Of a stretch of 64,000 bases of DNA, positions 7,581-16,834 are shown piece by piece. Every line of letters begins with the position of its first letter. The first letter of the stretch is position 1. The notes beneath the pieces were generated by a model. That model saw only the letters and a program-made list of their open reading frames with translations. It was not told the origin of the DNA and did not search any database. The DNA is from a bacterium. GTDB lineage: Bacteria; Acidobacteriota; Terriglobia; Terriglobales; Acidobacteriaceae. The position numbers and the translations under genes are program-made. Where the stretch lies: contig JAMFSC010000186.1 in assembly GCA_026225095.1 (NCBI GenBank), positions 16,670 through 80,669 of the forward strand, written 5' to 3'.

Positions 7581-10500
7581 CTAGAGCGGATGAGGCCGTA
7601 CGCCGGTGGCGGCGATCATGTAGACATCCAGGATCTGGGCGAAGCACGATCCTGCCGCACCGGCTGAAGGCTGGACCGCCGTGGCGGCAATCGTCAGGCT
7701 AAAGGTAGATAGATCGGTGATCGCTGAGGATGGAAAACCCCCCGCGTAAGTCTGTGCTCCCGCACTTACTACGGCCGCGTAGCTCTCGGATCCCCTCGTT
7801 ACCGTAATCGTGCTTCCGCTAGTGAACTCAACGTCCGCGAAAACGATCCAGATGCTGTATTCGTCAAAAGTCGTCGCCACCGCGGGGAAACCCGAAAGAA
7901 CCAACATCGCGCCAACGATCTCTCCCGAGGCGGAGGCGCTTCCGGAGACGGTGGCAAAAGTGGAGGGCAGGTTATCGTAGGCGGCGGTGGGGTTGAGGGT
8001 GTTGCGCGTGCCGAAATCCTGATACGCGCTTGGTTTCAGCCGGAACTGGGTCGAGCCGTTGGCTGGGATGAGCACCTTATCAATCAGGTAATAGCCCTGC
8101 TTGCCGAGGTAGTCGGCGGGGTTGGTGGTGGCGATCGGCGTGAGGTTGCCGCCAACCGCGTTGGGATCGACATAATAGACGGAGTAAAGCGTGTTCTGGG
8201 TGAGGCCGGTCAGCGTGACCTCTCCGGATGGGAAGATGTACAGCGAGAGTGGGCCGATCGATGCGAGGAAGGGATTGCACTCGATCGCTCCCGTGCCGTC
8301 CGAGTAGCCGATCCCCACCAGCGATCCGATGCCGACGCCGGTGGCGTTGATCGCGGTGATGGCGATGCCGGTGGTGAAGCCGTCGATCTCCTCCCAACCC
8401 GAGACCGAGCCATCCGGGCGCTGGCTGCGGATGCGCACATCGCAGGGCACGCCGGAGATGATCGGCGAGATATAGGTCTGGGTGATGCCCACATCGAGCA
8501 TGACGGCGGTGGTCCAGATAGTACTTCCCTGCCGATGCTGCAACTGGATCAGCGTGACGTAGGGATCGGCGGGAGCGGTCCATAGCACCTCGATGCGTGG
8601 GGTAACGGTTCCGTCCGGGCCGACAAGCGCGGTGGTGGAGTTGGAGATGAGTTCGAGCGAGCCGGGCGCCGCCGGGATGCTCGCAGCAGAGCCGGGCACA
8701 AATCCGTTGATCTCCTCCCAGACCGAGACCGAGCCGTCCGGACGCTGGCTGCGGATGCGAATGTCGTAGGCCTCGCCGTAGACCACGGGCGAGATGTATG
8801 CCACCGTGACCGAGCTGTCGAGCGTTGCGCCGTTGGTCCAGGGCAGCGTCCCAGAGAGGCGATAGGCGGTCTGGACGGCGTTGACATAGGTATCGGCAGG
8901 GATGACCCATGTGATCCGGATGCGGGGCGTCACGGTGCCGTTGGGAGCCACCACGGCGGTTGTGCCGTCCGACAGCAGCGCCATGCTGGTGGGCGGCGCG
9001 GGCGCGGTTCCGGAAGCGGTCGGAATGAAGCCCGCGATCTCCACCCAGACCGAAGTTGCGCCGCTCGAGCGCTGACTGCGGATCTGCACGTTGTAGGTCT
9101 GGCTGGGATCGATCGGCGAGATGTAAGCCGAGTTGAGCGCGACATCGACCGACGGGCTGTTGGTCCAGGTAGCCGCGCCGGAGATCTGGTACTGCACCTG
9201 GATCATGGTCACGAAGCCATCGAGCGGCGTGGCCCATGTGACCTCGATACGCTCTGTGACGGTTCCGTTGGGCGACGTGTAAGCCGTCGACGCGTTCGAG
9301 ATCAGCGCCATGGTGGTTGGCGGCGCGGGATCGGTGAGCTGCTGGGGAGGCAACGCCGGCAGGCTGTAGATCGTGTCTTCTTCCGCCGTCGACCACGCAT
9401 AGATCGATGGATCGGTCTCATGGACCTGCCACTCGATGCGGCGTTCAACCGGTGGCGGAGGTTCGCCCGGAGAGCCCTCGCGCGTGATCGTCTTGAAGGT
9501 GCAGTTGATGATCTCGAGCGTCTTGCGATTCCAGCCCCACAGGGGGAACGTGAAGTTCATCACGTCGATCTCCTGCATGGCGAAGGTGCTGAGACCCATC
9601 TCGAAGGTGCCTCCGCCGGGGAAGCGTGACCGCATCATCTCGATCTTGGCCAGGCGCTGGGCCTGGGTGATCGACAGCACCATGTTGTACGAGACCTCGC
9701 GCGGCAGGGCGACCGCGGCGTTGATCCATGCGTTGGCCGTCTGACCGATGGGCGTGACGCCGGAGAGATAGCGGCTGGTGGGTTCGTTGCCGATGTTGCC
9801 GTTGATGAGCGAACGCACCACGGTGGGATACGAGACGCCCGCGACCACCTGCGTGTAGCTGACCACCTGCCCGAGCTCGAAGATGGTCTCCGCATCCCAT
9901 GCGGCGGTGACTCCGGAGTCCTGATTCAGGTACTCATCGGCTGGGTAACCGTGGAGCATGTCGGCGGCGTACTGGGGGAAGTTGGTGGGCTGGAATCCGA
10001 ACTGGAAGTTGTTCTGGATCTCGCCATCGCGGAAGCCGTTGGAGTCGTAGAAGTTGCCCGCGATGTTGTATGGGAAGTTCGGTGCGGTATAGGTTCCGGT
10101 GACGCGGTTGCAGAGGTCCTTATAGCTGAGATATGGATCGTACTGGATGGGCGCGGTCAGGACCGACTCATCGAAGCTGAAGCTTGGCCCCTGCCAGTAC
10201 GCGGGCCAAAGGTAGCACTCGCCGCCGATCATCGAGAAGCGGCCGCCCATGCTCTTGAGCAGGGTGGCGAAGACATCCGACGGCGGCGCGGACGTGTCGA
10301 ACTTGTAGTGGCAGGCGTAGCGGGCTTCCGTTCCACCGCCTCCGCCGATGATGGCGACCTGCTCATCGCAGACGTTGGCGGCGGCGATGAGCTGCGCCTG
10401 GTTGACGGTGAGGCCGAGACCGTAGACCGCGTCCGATGCCCAGTCCGCACAGATCAACGCCGCGTTGCTGCTGTAGCCCTTGGTTCCGGTACGTGGATCG

Positions 10501-11192
10501 TAGACCGGCTTTCCCCAGACGGTGAAGCGGATCTCTGGCTCACTGGGGAACAGTGTAGGGCTGTACTTGATCTTGAGGTACGCGTAAGCGCAGCCCCCGC
10601 CGTAGGGCGAACCGGAAGCATTGGCGGCCCAGTTGGGATCGTTGGCGGTGAAGCCGCCGATGACATCGCCGGGGAGTTGCGTGCCGTAACGCGGTTCACA
10701 GTAGACGAGGCCACCGAAGTTATAGGGCTGGCCGTCCGGGCCAGTGTAGGTGTTGGAGTCCGCCGAGCCGCCGAAATAGGTTCCGTTCGGGCTGGTCACC
10801 GTGCCCGGGCCAGTCTGAAAGTAGACACGGCGACCATTGAGATAGAGCGCCTCGATGGCGCTGACGACGTGCCCGGCGATGACGATGGCGCGGTTGTATT
10901 GATTGTGATGGCTGCCGGTGGTGCTGGGATACACGATGTTGCCGCCCACACGCTGCGTCCCATAGATGATCTGCCGGGCGGCCGCTGCCTGGCGTGTGCT
11001 GATGTCCATGCCACGGTTGCTGGTCAGTGCGCCCGCGATCGCGCCCGCCTCCATGGAGACACCGGCCGCACCGAGAGCGAACATCGCCTTCAGATAGAAG
11101 GGATTGGCGACCAGTGCGGGATCGAGGGCGAGCCCAACACCCATCGCGACCGCTCCGGCGATCAGCGCCGCGCCTTCGATTGCTTTGCTCAT
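7581..11192 (-). CDS. Tail-tip / host-specificity (gpJ-like) protein with three FN3 domains (1203 aa)
   Basis: Start ATG 11192 overlaps the stop of the preceding gene (ATGA). A hydrophobic N-terminal stretch (residues 5-60) precedes a long baseplate-hub-like region (about 70-600). Three tandem fibronectin-type-III repeats of about 100 residues (about 620-940) follow, each carrying GTVT-x-RI near its start and R-S-Q-R near its end. The C-terminal 250 residues are a beta-rich domain. Position after an NlpC/P60-like gene and before the fibre matches the central tail-tip protein of siphophages and gene transfer agents. It probably plugs the tail and contacts the receptor. Confidence 0.8.
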   Translation of the reverse strand: MSKAIEGAALIAGAVAMGVGLALDPALVANPFYLKAMFALGAAGVSMEAGAIAGALTSNRGMDISTRQAAAARQIIYGTQRVGGNIVYPSTTGSHHNQYNRAIVIAGHVVSAIEALYLNGRRVYFQTGPGTVTSPNGTYFGGSADSNTYTGPDGQPYNFGGLVYCEPRYGTQLPGDVIGGFTANDPNWAANASGSPYGGGCAYAYLKIKYSPTLFPSEPEIRFTVWGKPVYDPRTGTKGYSSNAALICADWASDAVYGLGLTVNQAQLIAAANVCDEQVAIIGGGGGTEARYACHYKFDTSAPPSDVFATLLKSMGGRFSMIGGECYLWPAYWQGPSFSFDESVLTAPIQYDPYLSYKDLCNRVTGTYTAPNFPYNIAGNFYDSNGFRDGEIQNNFQFGFQPTNFPQYAADMLHGYPADEYLNQDSGVTAAWDAETIFELGQVVSYTQVVAGVSYPTVVRSLINGNIGNEPTSRYLSGVTPIGQTANAWINAAVALPREVSYNMVLSITQAQRLAKIEMMRSRFPGGGTFEMGLSTFAMQEIDVMNFTFPLWGWNRKTLEIINCTFKTITREGSPGEPPPPVERRIEWQVHETDPSIYAWSTAEEDTIYSLPALPPQQLTDPAPPTTMALISNASTAYTSPNGTVTERIEVTWATPLDGFVTMIQVQYQISGAATWTNSPSVDVALNSAYISPIDPSQTYNVQIRSQRSSGATSVWVEIAGFIPTASGTAPAPPTSMALLSDGTTAVVAPNGTVTPRIRITWVIPADTYVNAVQTAYRLSGTLPWTNGATLDSSVTVAYISPVVYGEAYDIRIRSQRPDGSVSVWEEINGFVPGSAASIPAAPGSLELISNSTTALVGPDGTVTPRIEVLWTAPADPYVTLIQLQHRQGSTIWTTAVMLDVGITQTYISPIISGVPCDVRIRSQRPDGSVSGWEEIDGFTTGIAITAINATGVGIGSLVGIGYSDGTGAIECNPFLASIGPLSLYIFPSGEVTLTGLTQNTLYSVYYVDPNAVGGNLTPIATTNPADYLGKQGYYLIDKVLIPANGSTQFRLKPSAYQDFGTRNTLNPTAAYDNLPSTFATVSGSASASGEIVGAMLVLSGFPAVATTFDEYSIWIVFADVEFTSGSTITVTRGSESYAAVVSAGAQTYAGGFPSSAITDLSTFSLTIAATAVQPSAGAAGSCFAQILDVYMIAATGVRPHPL

Positions 11193-11644
11193 ACCTTCCA
11201 CGCTCTCTGGACTGCTGTGATCGGCATGCGCACAAGCCCACCTTCACCAACGGTGACGAGATGGACTCCGCTGAGATGGACCACACCCGCGATCAGGCGA
11301 TCCGCCACGGCGACGGCGGCCTGCTTGATCACGACAAGATCTCCGCGCTGCGCACACAGCGGATGCTCATACTCAATGAGCCCATGCTGCGCGGCACAGT
11401 ACGCGACGGCATCGGCGACTGTGGTACCTGCGGCGATTGTCTGGATGGCCGCGAACGCGCTCGCCTTGTCTGTGTATTGGCCGCGAAAGTCAGCGCCGAT
11501 GTCGACGCCGGTAAAGGCTTGAATGGCGTTCGCGGGGAACATGCAGCAGTCGTTCGTTCCCCACGCGAACGCAGCGGTCGCGTTGTCGATGAGGAACTGG
11601 TTGAACTCGCGGATATCCCATTCATTGGTGCGGGTCAGTGGCAT
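11189..11644 (-). CDS. NlpC/P60-like tail-tip protein, DUF6950 type (151 aa)
   Basis: Chosen start MPLTRTNEWDIREF. The motif WGTNDCCMFPAN places a Cys at the N-terminus of a helix as in NlpC/P60-like cysteine hydrolases. A downstream RGDLVV strand and GVHLVTV (His) complete a Cys-His arrangement. Proteins of this kind sit between the distal tail proteins and gpJ in siphophages (gpK-like), where they may cleave peptidoglycan during entry. It overlaps the next gene by 4 bases. Confidence 0.72.
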   Translation of the reverse strand: MPLTRTNEWDIREFNQFLIDNATAAFAWGTNDCCMFPANAIQAFTGVDIGADFRGQYTDKASAFAAIQTIAAGTTVADAVAYCAAQHGLIEYEHPLCAQRGDLVVIKQAAVAVADRLIAGVVHLSGVHLVTVGEGGLVRMPITAVQRAWKV

Positions 11645-11648
11645 CGTT

Positions 11649-12212
11649 TTACCCTCCCCAGACCAGCTGGATATCCGCCGTGATCTCAACGGAGTTGAAG
11701 AGCGTGTCGTCCGGGTATCCGTTGGCGTGCTGATCGGCGGCGGTATAGCGGCGATTGCTGGCGCGGGAGTGATTGATCATGCGGGTCTCGAGCGCGAGGG
11801 TGATGGTGCTCTTCTCCGGGCCGGTGTAGATGCGCGGCTTGTCCACCTGGCCGGAGAAGATGAGGTAGGGCGTGCCGATGAGCTGGTTGGTGCCGGGATA
11901 GACCGCGCCCAGCCACCGATACGCCGGCGCACCCAGCAGGATGTCCGTCATGGCCGCGCCCAGGAAGATGTTGTCGATGCCGGAGAGCAGGACGCTGGTG
12001 CCATCGGCCCGGACCTCGGTGCCTTCGACCACGTCGCCCAGCCCACCGACCGATCCGATCCCCTTGAACAGCTTGCCATTCCATGCAAGCTCACCCACGC
12101 CCGTCCAGGCATAGCTCGTCTCGGACCGGAAGGTGATCTGCACCAGGTCGACAGGCGTGCACTCCCGCGCGGACAAGGCCGAGAGCAGGATGGGATCGAT
12201 GTTTCTTGGCAT
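11649..12212 (-). CDS. Minor tail / baseplate protein, DUF2163-like position (187 aa)
   Basis: A beta-rich protein with IFSGQVDKPRI and TITLALETRMINHSR, the pattern of hub-type tail proteins that bridge the distal tail to the tip. Order (distal tail protein, this gene, NlpC/P60, gpJ) parallels the gp12-gp15 order of gene-transfer-agent-like tails. The family call is by context and weak motif similarity only. Confidence 0.6.
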   Translation of the reverse strand: MPRNIDPILLSALSARECTPVDLVQITFRSETSYAWTGVGELAWNGKLFKGIGSVGGLGDVVEGTEVRADGTSVLLSGIDNIFLGAAMTDILLGAPAYRWLGAVYPGTNQLIGTPYLIFSGQVDKPRIYTGPEKSTITLALETRMINHSRASNRRYTAADQHANGYPDDTLFNSVEITADIQLVWGG

Positions 12213-12218
12213 GGTGTT

Positions 12219-12884
12219 CTACCGGTATTCGGCGAGGCGGATACTCAGGTCGGTGTGGTTCGGTGTGCGCACCGACCAGTTGCGGCGGTTATCGGCGAGA
12301 CAGAAGAGACCCTGAACGCCCGGGCCGAAGTCAATGACGGAGCCGAAGCTGACGCCGTAACGAAGCGACGGCCAGATCTCGAACGATGCTCTGCCCGCGC
12401 CGTCCGCGTCTGCCGGATCGAGGACGGTGTACAGCTCCGTGCCGATCTGGATCATGTCATCGGGCAGCAGGTTGCCGTTGCTGTTGGCAGTCCAGCCGCT
12501 GGTGGAGATGGCCGTTGCTCCCGCGCTGAAGGCACCCGCGGTCAGAATCTCTCCCGTGCCCCCAGGCGCGAGATGCGGGGTTCCGATGATACTCAGATAG
12601 TCCGGAGGCGCGATGAGCGTGCCACGGGCGATCCCACGCATCTGGCGCAGCCACGCACGCAGCGGCGCGGCCTGGGCTACGGTGAGTGGAGGATAGGTGA
12701 GCGTCATCCCCCACGTATCCGCCCCCGATGCGGCCTGCCGCTGCGTCTGCCCGGTAAACGGAAAGGTGATGCTCGCGACCGAATCCGAGACCCACGGCTC
12801 CACAAGCTTCGGAGCGGGCGTGGATGGAAACGGCACAAGCGTCACCTGACTGCCATCGGGCAGGGTGTAGATGCTGGTTGGCAC
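12219..12884 (-). CDS. Distal-tail-type minor tail protein (221 aa)
   Basis: Lies directly downstream of the tape measure, where distal tail proteins are encoded. It is beta-rich with an N-terminal segment SQVTLVPFPSTPAP and a central region LRAWLRQMRGIARGTLIAPP. No enzymatic motif. Role as a tail-tip assembly protein is inferred from gene order; sequence identity to a named family is not recognised. Confidence 0.55.
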   Translation of the reverse strand: MPTSIYTLPDGSQVTLVPFPSTPAPKLVEPWVSDSVASITFPFTGQTQRQAASGADTWGMTLTYPPLTVAQAAPLRAWLRQMRGIARGTLIAPPDYLSIIGTPHLAPGGTGEILTAGAFSAGATAISTSGWTANSNGNLLPDDMIQIGTELYTVLDPADADGAGRASFEIWPSLRYGVSFGSVIDFGPGVQGLFCLADNRRNWSVRTPNHTDLSIRLAEYR

Positions 12885-12895
12885 TCAGTACCCCT

Positions 12896-14185
12896 TTAGC
12901 GACGCGCGGTTGGAGCCATACGGCTGTTGCTGTCGCGCCCGGCACCGACGGATGCCCGGATGATGTCCGGAGTGAGAGCTATCACGGCCCGGGTAGCAGC
13001 CGCGTGGATCTGCGCCGGATCGGTCGCGCCGCGAGCGTCGACGTGAAGTGTGATGGGACCACCGCCGCCGCCCATCATGTCGGCGACCTTGCGATTCGGC
13101 GTCACATTCGAACCACGTGGGAGATTCAGCAGCTCCGGTCCTTCCTCGCCGACAACCGCGAGGCCGCCCCCAAAACTATCAACGCCTTCCGCAAAGCCGG
13201 GTATGAAGAGATTGGCGAGCAGCCCCGCGGCTTTACCGACAAAGCCACTTGCGCCGGAGGATTCATCGCCTCCGGAAGAGGTAACGCTGGGCAGCTTCAT
13301 TCCCTGCACGAACGGCGCAAGAGCACTCGGCACCCCAGCAGTTGTATCCACCACCACGTGGAGCGGATCTCCCGCAGCGCCGCTTGGCTTCTTCTTCCCG
13401 CCGATCCCGAGTCCGGAGAGGACTTTGCCTTCCGCCGAACGCAGCAGCGTTCCCGATGCGCTGCGGAAGATATCGGCCCCGGCCTGGCCAAAGTCGGTGC
13501 GCTTCCCCGACATCGCGCGGAGGATGCTCTCGTTCGTCCGGGACAACGCCTCCTCGGTGAGTGAGCGCATCGCCCCAGCCGCATCCTGCGTGCTGCGGAC
13601 GAAGTTCTCGAGCGCATCCTCGGCCCCGATCCACGCCGACGATCCCGGCGGCTTGATGGCCGCGTCATCCTGCATCATCTGGACGCCGCGATTGGACTGC
13701 AGCGTGTCCTTCTCTTCGCGGATCCGGCCCAGCTCCTTCTCCCGCTCGGCGGCGGTCAGGTACGATGCCCCGGCAACGTCCTTCTCCTTCTGGCCAAGCC
13801 GTTCGATCTCCGCCCCGTACTCCGCCGTATGAATCGCGGCAAGCTTCACGGCGGCATCATAGGACGTGATCGAGTGGCCCATCGCAAGCTGCAGCGCGAC
13901 CTGCTGCATCCGTCCGGCGTTGTGGACCTGCACTGCGGCGAGCTCATTGGCGGCATCGCGCCGTTCGTCGCCAGCCCTTGCATCGGAGCGGTTCCATGCC
14001 CCCATGCCGCTCTCCGATGCTTCCCGCGCCCGGTTGAACTCCTCCGAGTCCCGGCTGATCTGCTCGGAGAGCGCACGCATCGTGCGTTGATGGGACGCGC
14101 CCACCCGCTTGTTGATGTCCAGCCATGCGAGCGATCCCTTCTCCGTCTGATCGCGGGCCTGCCTCCAGAAGTGCTCGATAGCCAC
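12896..14185 (-). CDS. Tape measure protein, 3' part after a frameshift (429 aa)
   Basis: Opens at GTG 14185 (V-AIEHFWRQARDQ) in the -1 frame relative to the 5' part and continues the coiled, Ala/Glu/Arg-rich helix without a break in character. The C-terminal half has Gly-rich, hydrophobic stretches (GFVGKAAGLLANLFIPGFAEG, with VVGEEGPELLNLPRG after it), which is typical of tape measure C-termini. No convincing ribosome-binding site precedes GTG 14185. Together with the 5' part it would make about 797 residues, a normal size for a siphophage of this genome length. I read it as one gene broken by an indel or joined by recoding. Confidence 0.75.
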   Translation of the reverse strand: MAIEHFWRQARDQTEKGSLAWLDINKRVGASHQRTMRALSEQISRDSEEFNRAREASESGMGAWNRSDARAGDERRDAANELAAVQVHNAGRMQQVALQLAMGHSITSYDAAVKLAAIHTAEYGAEIERLGQKEKDVAGASYLTAAEREKELGRIREEKDTLQSNRGVQMMQDDAAIKPPGSSAWIGAEDALENFVRSTQDAAGAMRSLTEEALSRTNESILRAMSGKRTDFGQAGADIFRSASGTLLRSAEGKVLSGLGIGGKKKPSGAAGDPLHVVVDTTAGVPSALAPFVQGMKLPSVTSSGGDESSGASGFVGKAAGLLANLFIPGFAEGVDSFGGGLAVVGEEGPELLNLPRGSNVTPNRKVADMMGGGGGPITLHVDARGATDPAQIHAAATRAVIALTPDIIRASVGAGRDSNSRMAPTARR

Positions 14186-15291
14186 GGGATCAGCTCGCCG
14201 CCCAGCTCGATGCCGGCGAGCTGCTGCTCGAAGCCTGCCATCTGATCCCGATATTGCTTCTCCCTCGCTGCCTGTGCCGCCGCGCTCGCCGCCTGGGCTG
14301 CCTGCTTGGCGCGCTCCGCATCCTGATCCCGCCTGAGCTGCGCCTTATCCTCAGCGTTGGTGTCGCGGCCCTTGTCGGCATCCTGCTCGGCCAGCACCAT
14401 CGTGTCGGCCTGGGTGAGCATGGCGCGCGACCCGGAGGTATCCGGCTTCAGACCGAAGCGCTTGCCGATGCCCTGAAAGAACCCGGCCACGCCGGTCGGC
14501 TGGTCATTCTTCTCCATCTCACCGAAGTGCTGGTGAGCATATTCGAGCATTGCCCTGCGTTCCTTGTCGAGACGGTTGAACTCGTCCTGATCGCCATTGT
14601 GCAGCGCAACCTGCGAGTCATGACCAAGGTCGGAGATCTGTTCGTTCAGGCTCTTGATCGTGCCTTCAACGTTGGCCGTCGGCCCCTTGCCGAGGAGCAG
14701 CCGCCATGCGGAGATGTGATTGGCCGAGAGCACTGCATCCATCTTTTCATCCGCCGCTTGAAGCGACGCAGCCAGCTTGTCCGATTCGATCTTAGCCTCG
14801 GCAAGCGCAACCGCGGCGTTGTTCTGGGGCTTCTTTTCGATCAGCGCGATCTGATTCTTGAGCGTCGCGTTCGAAAGTTCGAGGCTGTCGTTTGCCAGCC
14901 ACTGCGCCTGGATGAGTGGGCGGAAACCTGATTCCACCGCACCCGGGATCGCATTGACGCGATCGAGGAAACCGACCACTTTCTTGATCATCGAATCAGT
15001 CTGACCGCCGACGACTGCTCCGATCCCAAGCCAGACCGTGTGCTGCTTGCCCAGCAGCGCATCGCTGCGTTGCCCCAGCTTGTCGATCGCTTCAACGTTG
15101 CGCTGCACGCCGGTAGCAATGCCGCTCAGAGAGTCCGCGCTGGCGCGATTGCCAGCCACCATCTTTTGCGCCTGAGCCTGCGCCTTCGAGGTCAACTGAT
15201 CCAGCTTGACGTTGACCTTCTCGATCTCCTGCGTGGCCTTGTCGGCGCTCGCATTGAGAACGATATCGAGTTGACCGACCATCGAGTCCAT
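13846..15291 (-). CDS. Tape measure protein, 5' part, runs out of frame after about residue 368
   Basis: The N-terminus QLDIVLNASADKATQEIEKV followed by long amphipathic helices and a hydrophobic patch is typical of tape measure proteins, which set tail length. After ELGGELIP (about 14186) the frame continues for about 113 residues that are Arg/Ser-rich and unstructured, as expected of out-of-frame reading, while the true continuation is in the overlapping frame from 14185. Rejoining needs a single-base change around 14184..14190. The gene begins 2 bases after the gp10-like gene ends. Confidence 0.75.
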   Translation of the reverse strand: MDSMVGQLDIVLNASADKATQEIEKVNVKLDQLTSKAQAQAQKMVAGNRASADSLSGIATGVQRNVEAIDKLGQRSDALLGKQHTVWLGIGAVVGGQTDSMIKKVVGFLDRVNAIPGAVESGFRPLIQAQWLANDSLELSNATLKNQIALIEKKPQNNAAVALAEAKIESDKLAASLQAADEKMDAVLSANHISAWRLLLGKGPTANVEGTIKSLNEQISDLGHDSQVALHNGDQDEFNRLDKERRAMLEYAHQHFGEMEKNDQPTGVAGFFQGIGKRFGLKPDTSGSRAMLTQADTMVLAEQDADKGRDTNAEDKAQLRRDQDAERAKQAAQAASAAAQAAREKQYRDQMAGFEQQLAGIELGGELIPWLSSTSGGRPAIRRRRDRSHGWTSTSGWARPINARCVRSPSRSAGTRRSSTGRGKHRRAAWGHGTAPMQGLATNGAMPPMSSPQCRSTTPDGCSRSRCSLRWATRSRPMMPP

Positions 15292-15293
15292 CG

Positions 15294-15758
15294 CTACTCC
15301 TTGCTATTCTGCAAACTCTCGATCACCGCTTGCATCGCCTGCTGGCTCGAGGCCTCCCATGCAGGACGCCATACCGGCTTGGCAGGCACGAACTTCAACG
15401 CACCCTTGCGGATGACCTTCAGACCGCCGGACATGCGCACAAAGTGCCCAAACTCCACATCGTAGGCAATCAGAACCGTCTTCTTCCCCGGCCCTACAAG
15501 CACGATCGCCGCATTCGTATCCGCGTGCTTGATCTTGATGTGAATGTCCTGCCGCAAGGCACCGGGCGGCAGAGACGATCCGGCCTCGCCACCGGTCCGC
15601 ACCGGCATCCGGATCTCGACGGCCTCCTTGATCACCTTGCCACCGGCAACCAGCGCCTTGATCAGATTCTTTTTCGTTGCCTTCTTCTTCAACGCGTCCA
15701 GCTTGGACTGTAGATCCGATCGACCGTTCACCCCGACCTGCAGATCGATCAGCGACAC
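15294..15758 (-). CDS. HK97 gp10-like tail-joining protein (154 aa)
   Basis: N-terminal LDALKKKATKKNLIKALVAG, then IRMPVRTG and a beta-rich C-terminal part matching the HK97-gp10 (minor structural, head-tail joining) family, where the RxPVRTG segment is characteristic. Its position is odd: this family normally lies between the head-closure and tail-completion genes, but here it lies after the tail chaperones and a DUF4126 gene, directly before the tape measure. Confidence 0.72.
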   Translation of the reverse strand: MSLIDLQVGVNGRSDLQSKLDALKKKATKKNLIKALVAGGKVIKEAVEIRMPVRTGGEAGSSLPPGALRQDIHIKIKHADTNAAIVLVGPGKKTVLIAYDVEFGHFVRMSGGLKVIRKGALKFVPAKPVWRPAWEASSQQAMQAVIESLQNSKE

Positions 15759-15762
15759 GTTG

Positions 15763-16389
15763 CTACCCCATCTTCGAATCCAGACGCTTCCACCTTCGAC
15801 CGAACCTCAATGCCGCTCCGTGCAGGATGCGATAGCTCATCCAGCCAAGAATCCCGCAGATCACAACCGCGATCCCGGTGGCGATCTCCGCCGCGTACGG
15901 ATAGTGCGTTGCAAGCCACGCCAGACCGACCGCGATGCCATCCTCGCCTGCACTGAGGCCGATGTTCGAGAACGGTTCCGGGCTGGCCGTCGCGACGACA
16001 CGCGCTGCCGTCTTCGACCCGTGAGCCACGGTCGCAAACGCGGCTCCCAGAAGCACAACGAACAACTGAGCCCCTGGCGGCAGATGCGAACTCGCGGAAT
16101 AAGCCAGCAGAGCCGCGACCGGAATGCGCACAAACGTGTGCAGCACATTCCAGAAAAGATCGAAGCCCGGAATCTTATCCGCGAAAAACTCGCACGCAAA
16201 GAGCAGACCCGATGCCCACATGACATAGTGATTGGCGATCAGCTCCAGTCCCGGAGGCAGCGAGACCCAATTCAGTCGAGACATCAACCCCAGAGCAAAG
16301 ATCGTCGCATACGCGTTGAGGCCGACCGCGAAACAAACGGCGATCACAAAGGCAGCGAGGCTGTTGGGCGAAATCATGCTGAGGGCCAT
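15763..16389 (-). CDS. DUF4126-type integral membrane protein inside the tail module (208 aa)
   Basis: A polytopic membrane protein with about five or six helices, the N-terminal pattern VIAVCFAVGLNAYATIFALG, and repeated small-residue helices ending GILGWMSYRILHG. This fits the DUF4126 family found on bacterial chromosomes, notably in Acidobacteria. It is co-directional with and tightly packed between the second tail chaperone (13-base gap) and the gp10-like gene (4-base gap), where no membrane protein is expected. It may be a cargo (moron) gene or an unusual tail-assembly or superinfection factor. Confidence 0.75.
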   Translation of the reverse strand: MALSMISPNSLAAFVIAVCFAVGLNAYATIFALGLMSRLNWVSLPPGLELIANHYVMWASGLLFACEFFADKIPGFDLFWNVLHTFVRIPVAALLAYSASSHLPPGAQLFVVLLGAAFATVAHGSKTAARVVATASPEPFSNIGLSAGEDGIAVGLAWLATHYPYAAEIATGIAVVICGILGWMSYRILHGAALRFGRRWKRLDSKMG

Positions 16390-16402
16390 GACGGGGAGAC
16401 TA

Positions 16403-16834
16403 TCACGATCCCCCGTTCGGCTGAGCCTTCTGATATGCAGCGGCCCGCTCCATCACCCTCCCCAGTTCCTCATCGAAGCTCTTCCGCCGCCGGCGAGGAG
16501 CCGTGTGCGGCTTTGCCTTCGTAAGCAGGAACTCTTCCGGCTTGCGCATCGTGTCCCAAAGTCTTCGGAAGCCCGTATTCGCGACCATCGCCGTCAGTTG
16601 AGCCAGCATCAGCTCCTGACGGCGCCCCTCTTCATCCTTTACTTGAGAATGACGCCGCACCAGTGCCGCGAAGAGTCGCGGGGTCATCGCGAAGAAGCTA
16701 TCCTGGCTGATGCGCAGGTCGACGATGGCGAAGCACAGCAGGTACTCCCAACGTTTCTCCCGCCCGACTACTGGGCGGGCGGCGTAGGGTCCGGTGAGGC
16801 CTCCGGATCCGCATCGGGAAAGACCTGCTTCCAC
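16403..16834 (-). CDS. Tail assembly chaperone 2 (gpGT-like downstream frame)
   Basis: Opens at GTG 16834 inside the 3' end of the first chaperone gene, in the -1 frame relative to it, and overlaps it by 67 bases. In lambda-like phages the second chaperone is made as a fusion by -1 frameshifting near the end of the first. The domain is basic and helical (RRHSQVKDEEGRRQEL). I do not see a classic slippery heptamer in the overlap, so independent initiation or a different slip site remains open. Confidence 0.65.
   Translation of the reverse strand: MEAGLSRCGSGGLTGPYAARPVVGREKRWEYLLCFAIVDLRISQDSFFAMTPRLFAALVRRHSQVKDEEGRRQELMLAQLTAMVANTGFRRLWDTMRKPEEFLLTKAKPHTAPRRRRKSFDEELGRVMERAAAYQKAQPNGGS

Noticed and set aside
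8370..9330. Near-repeated DNA segments in the tail-tip gene, considered as a repeat array or CRISPR
   Set aside because: Period is about 300 bases and the segments encode three fibronectin-type-III domains; they are protein repeats.
9951..11522. A 523-codon plus-strand open frame opposite the tail-tip gene
   Set aside because: No family pattern; fully explained as antisense of a confident tail gene.
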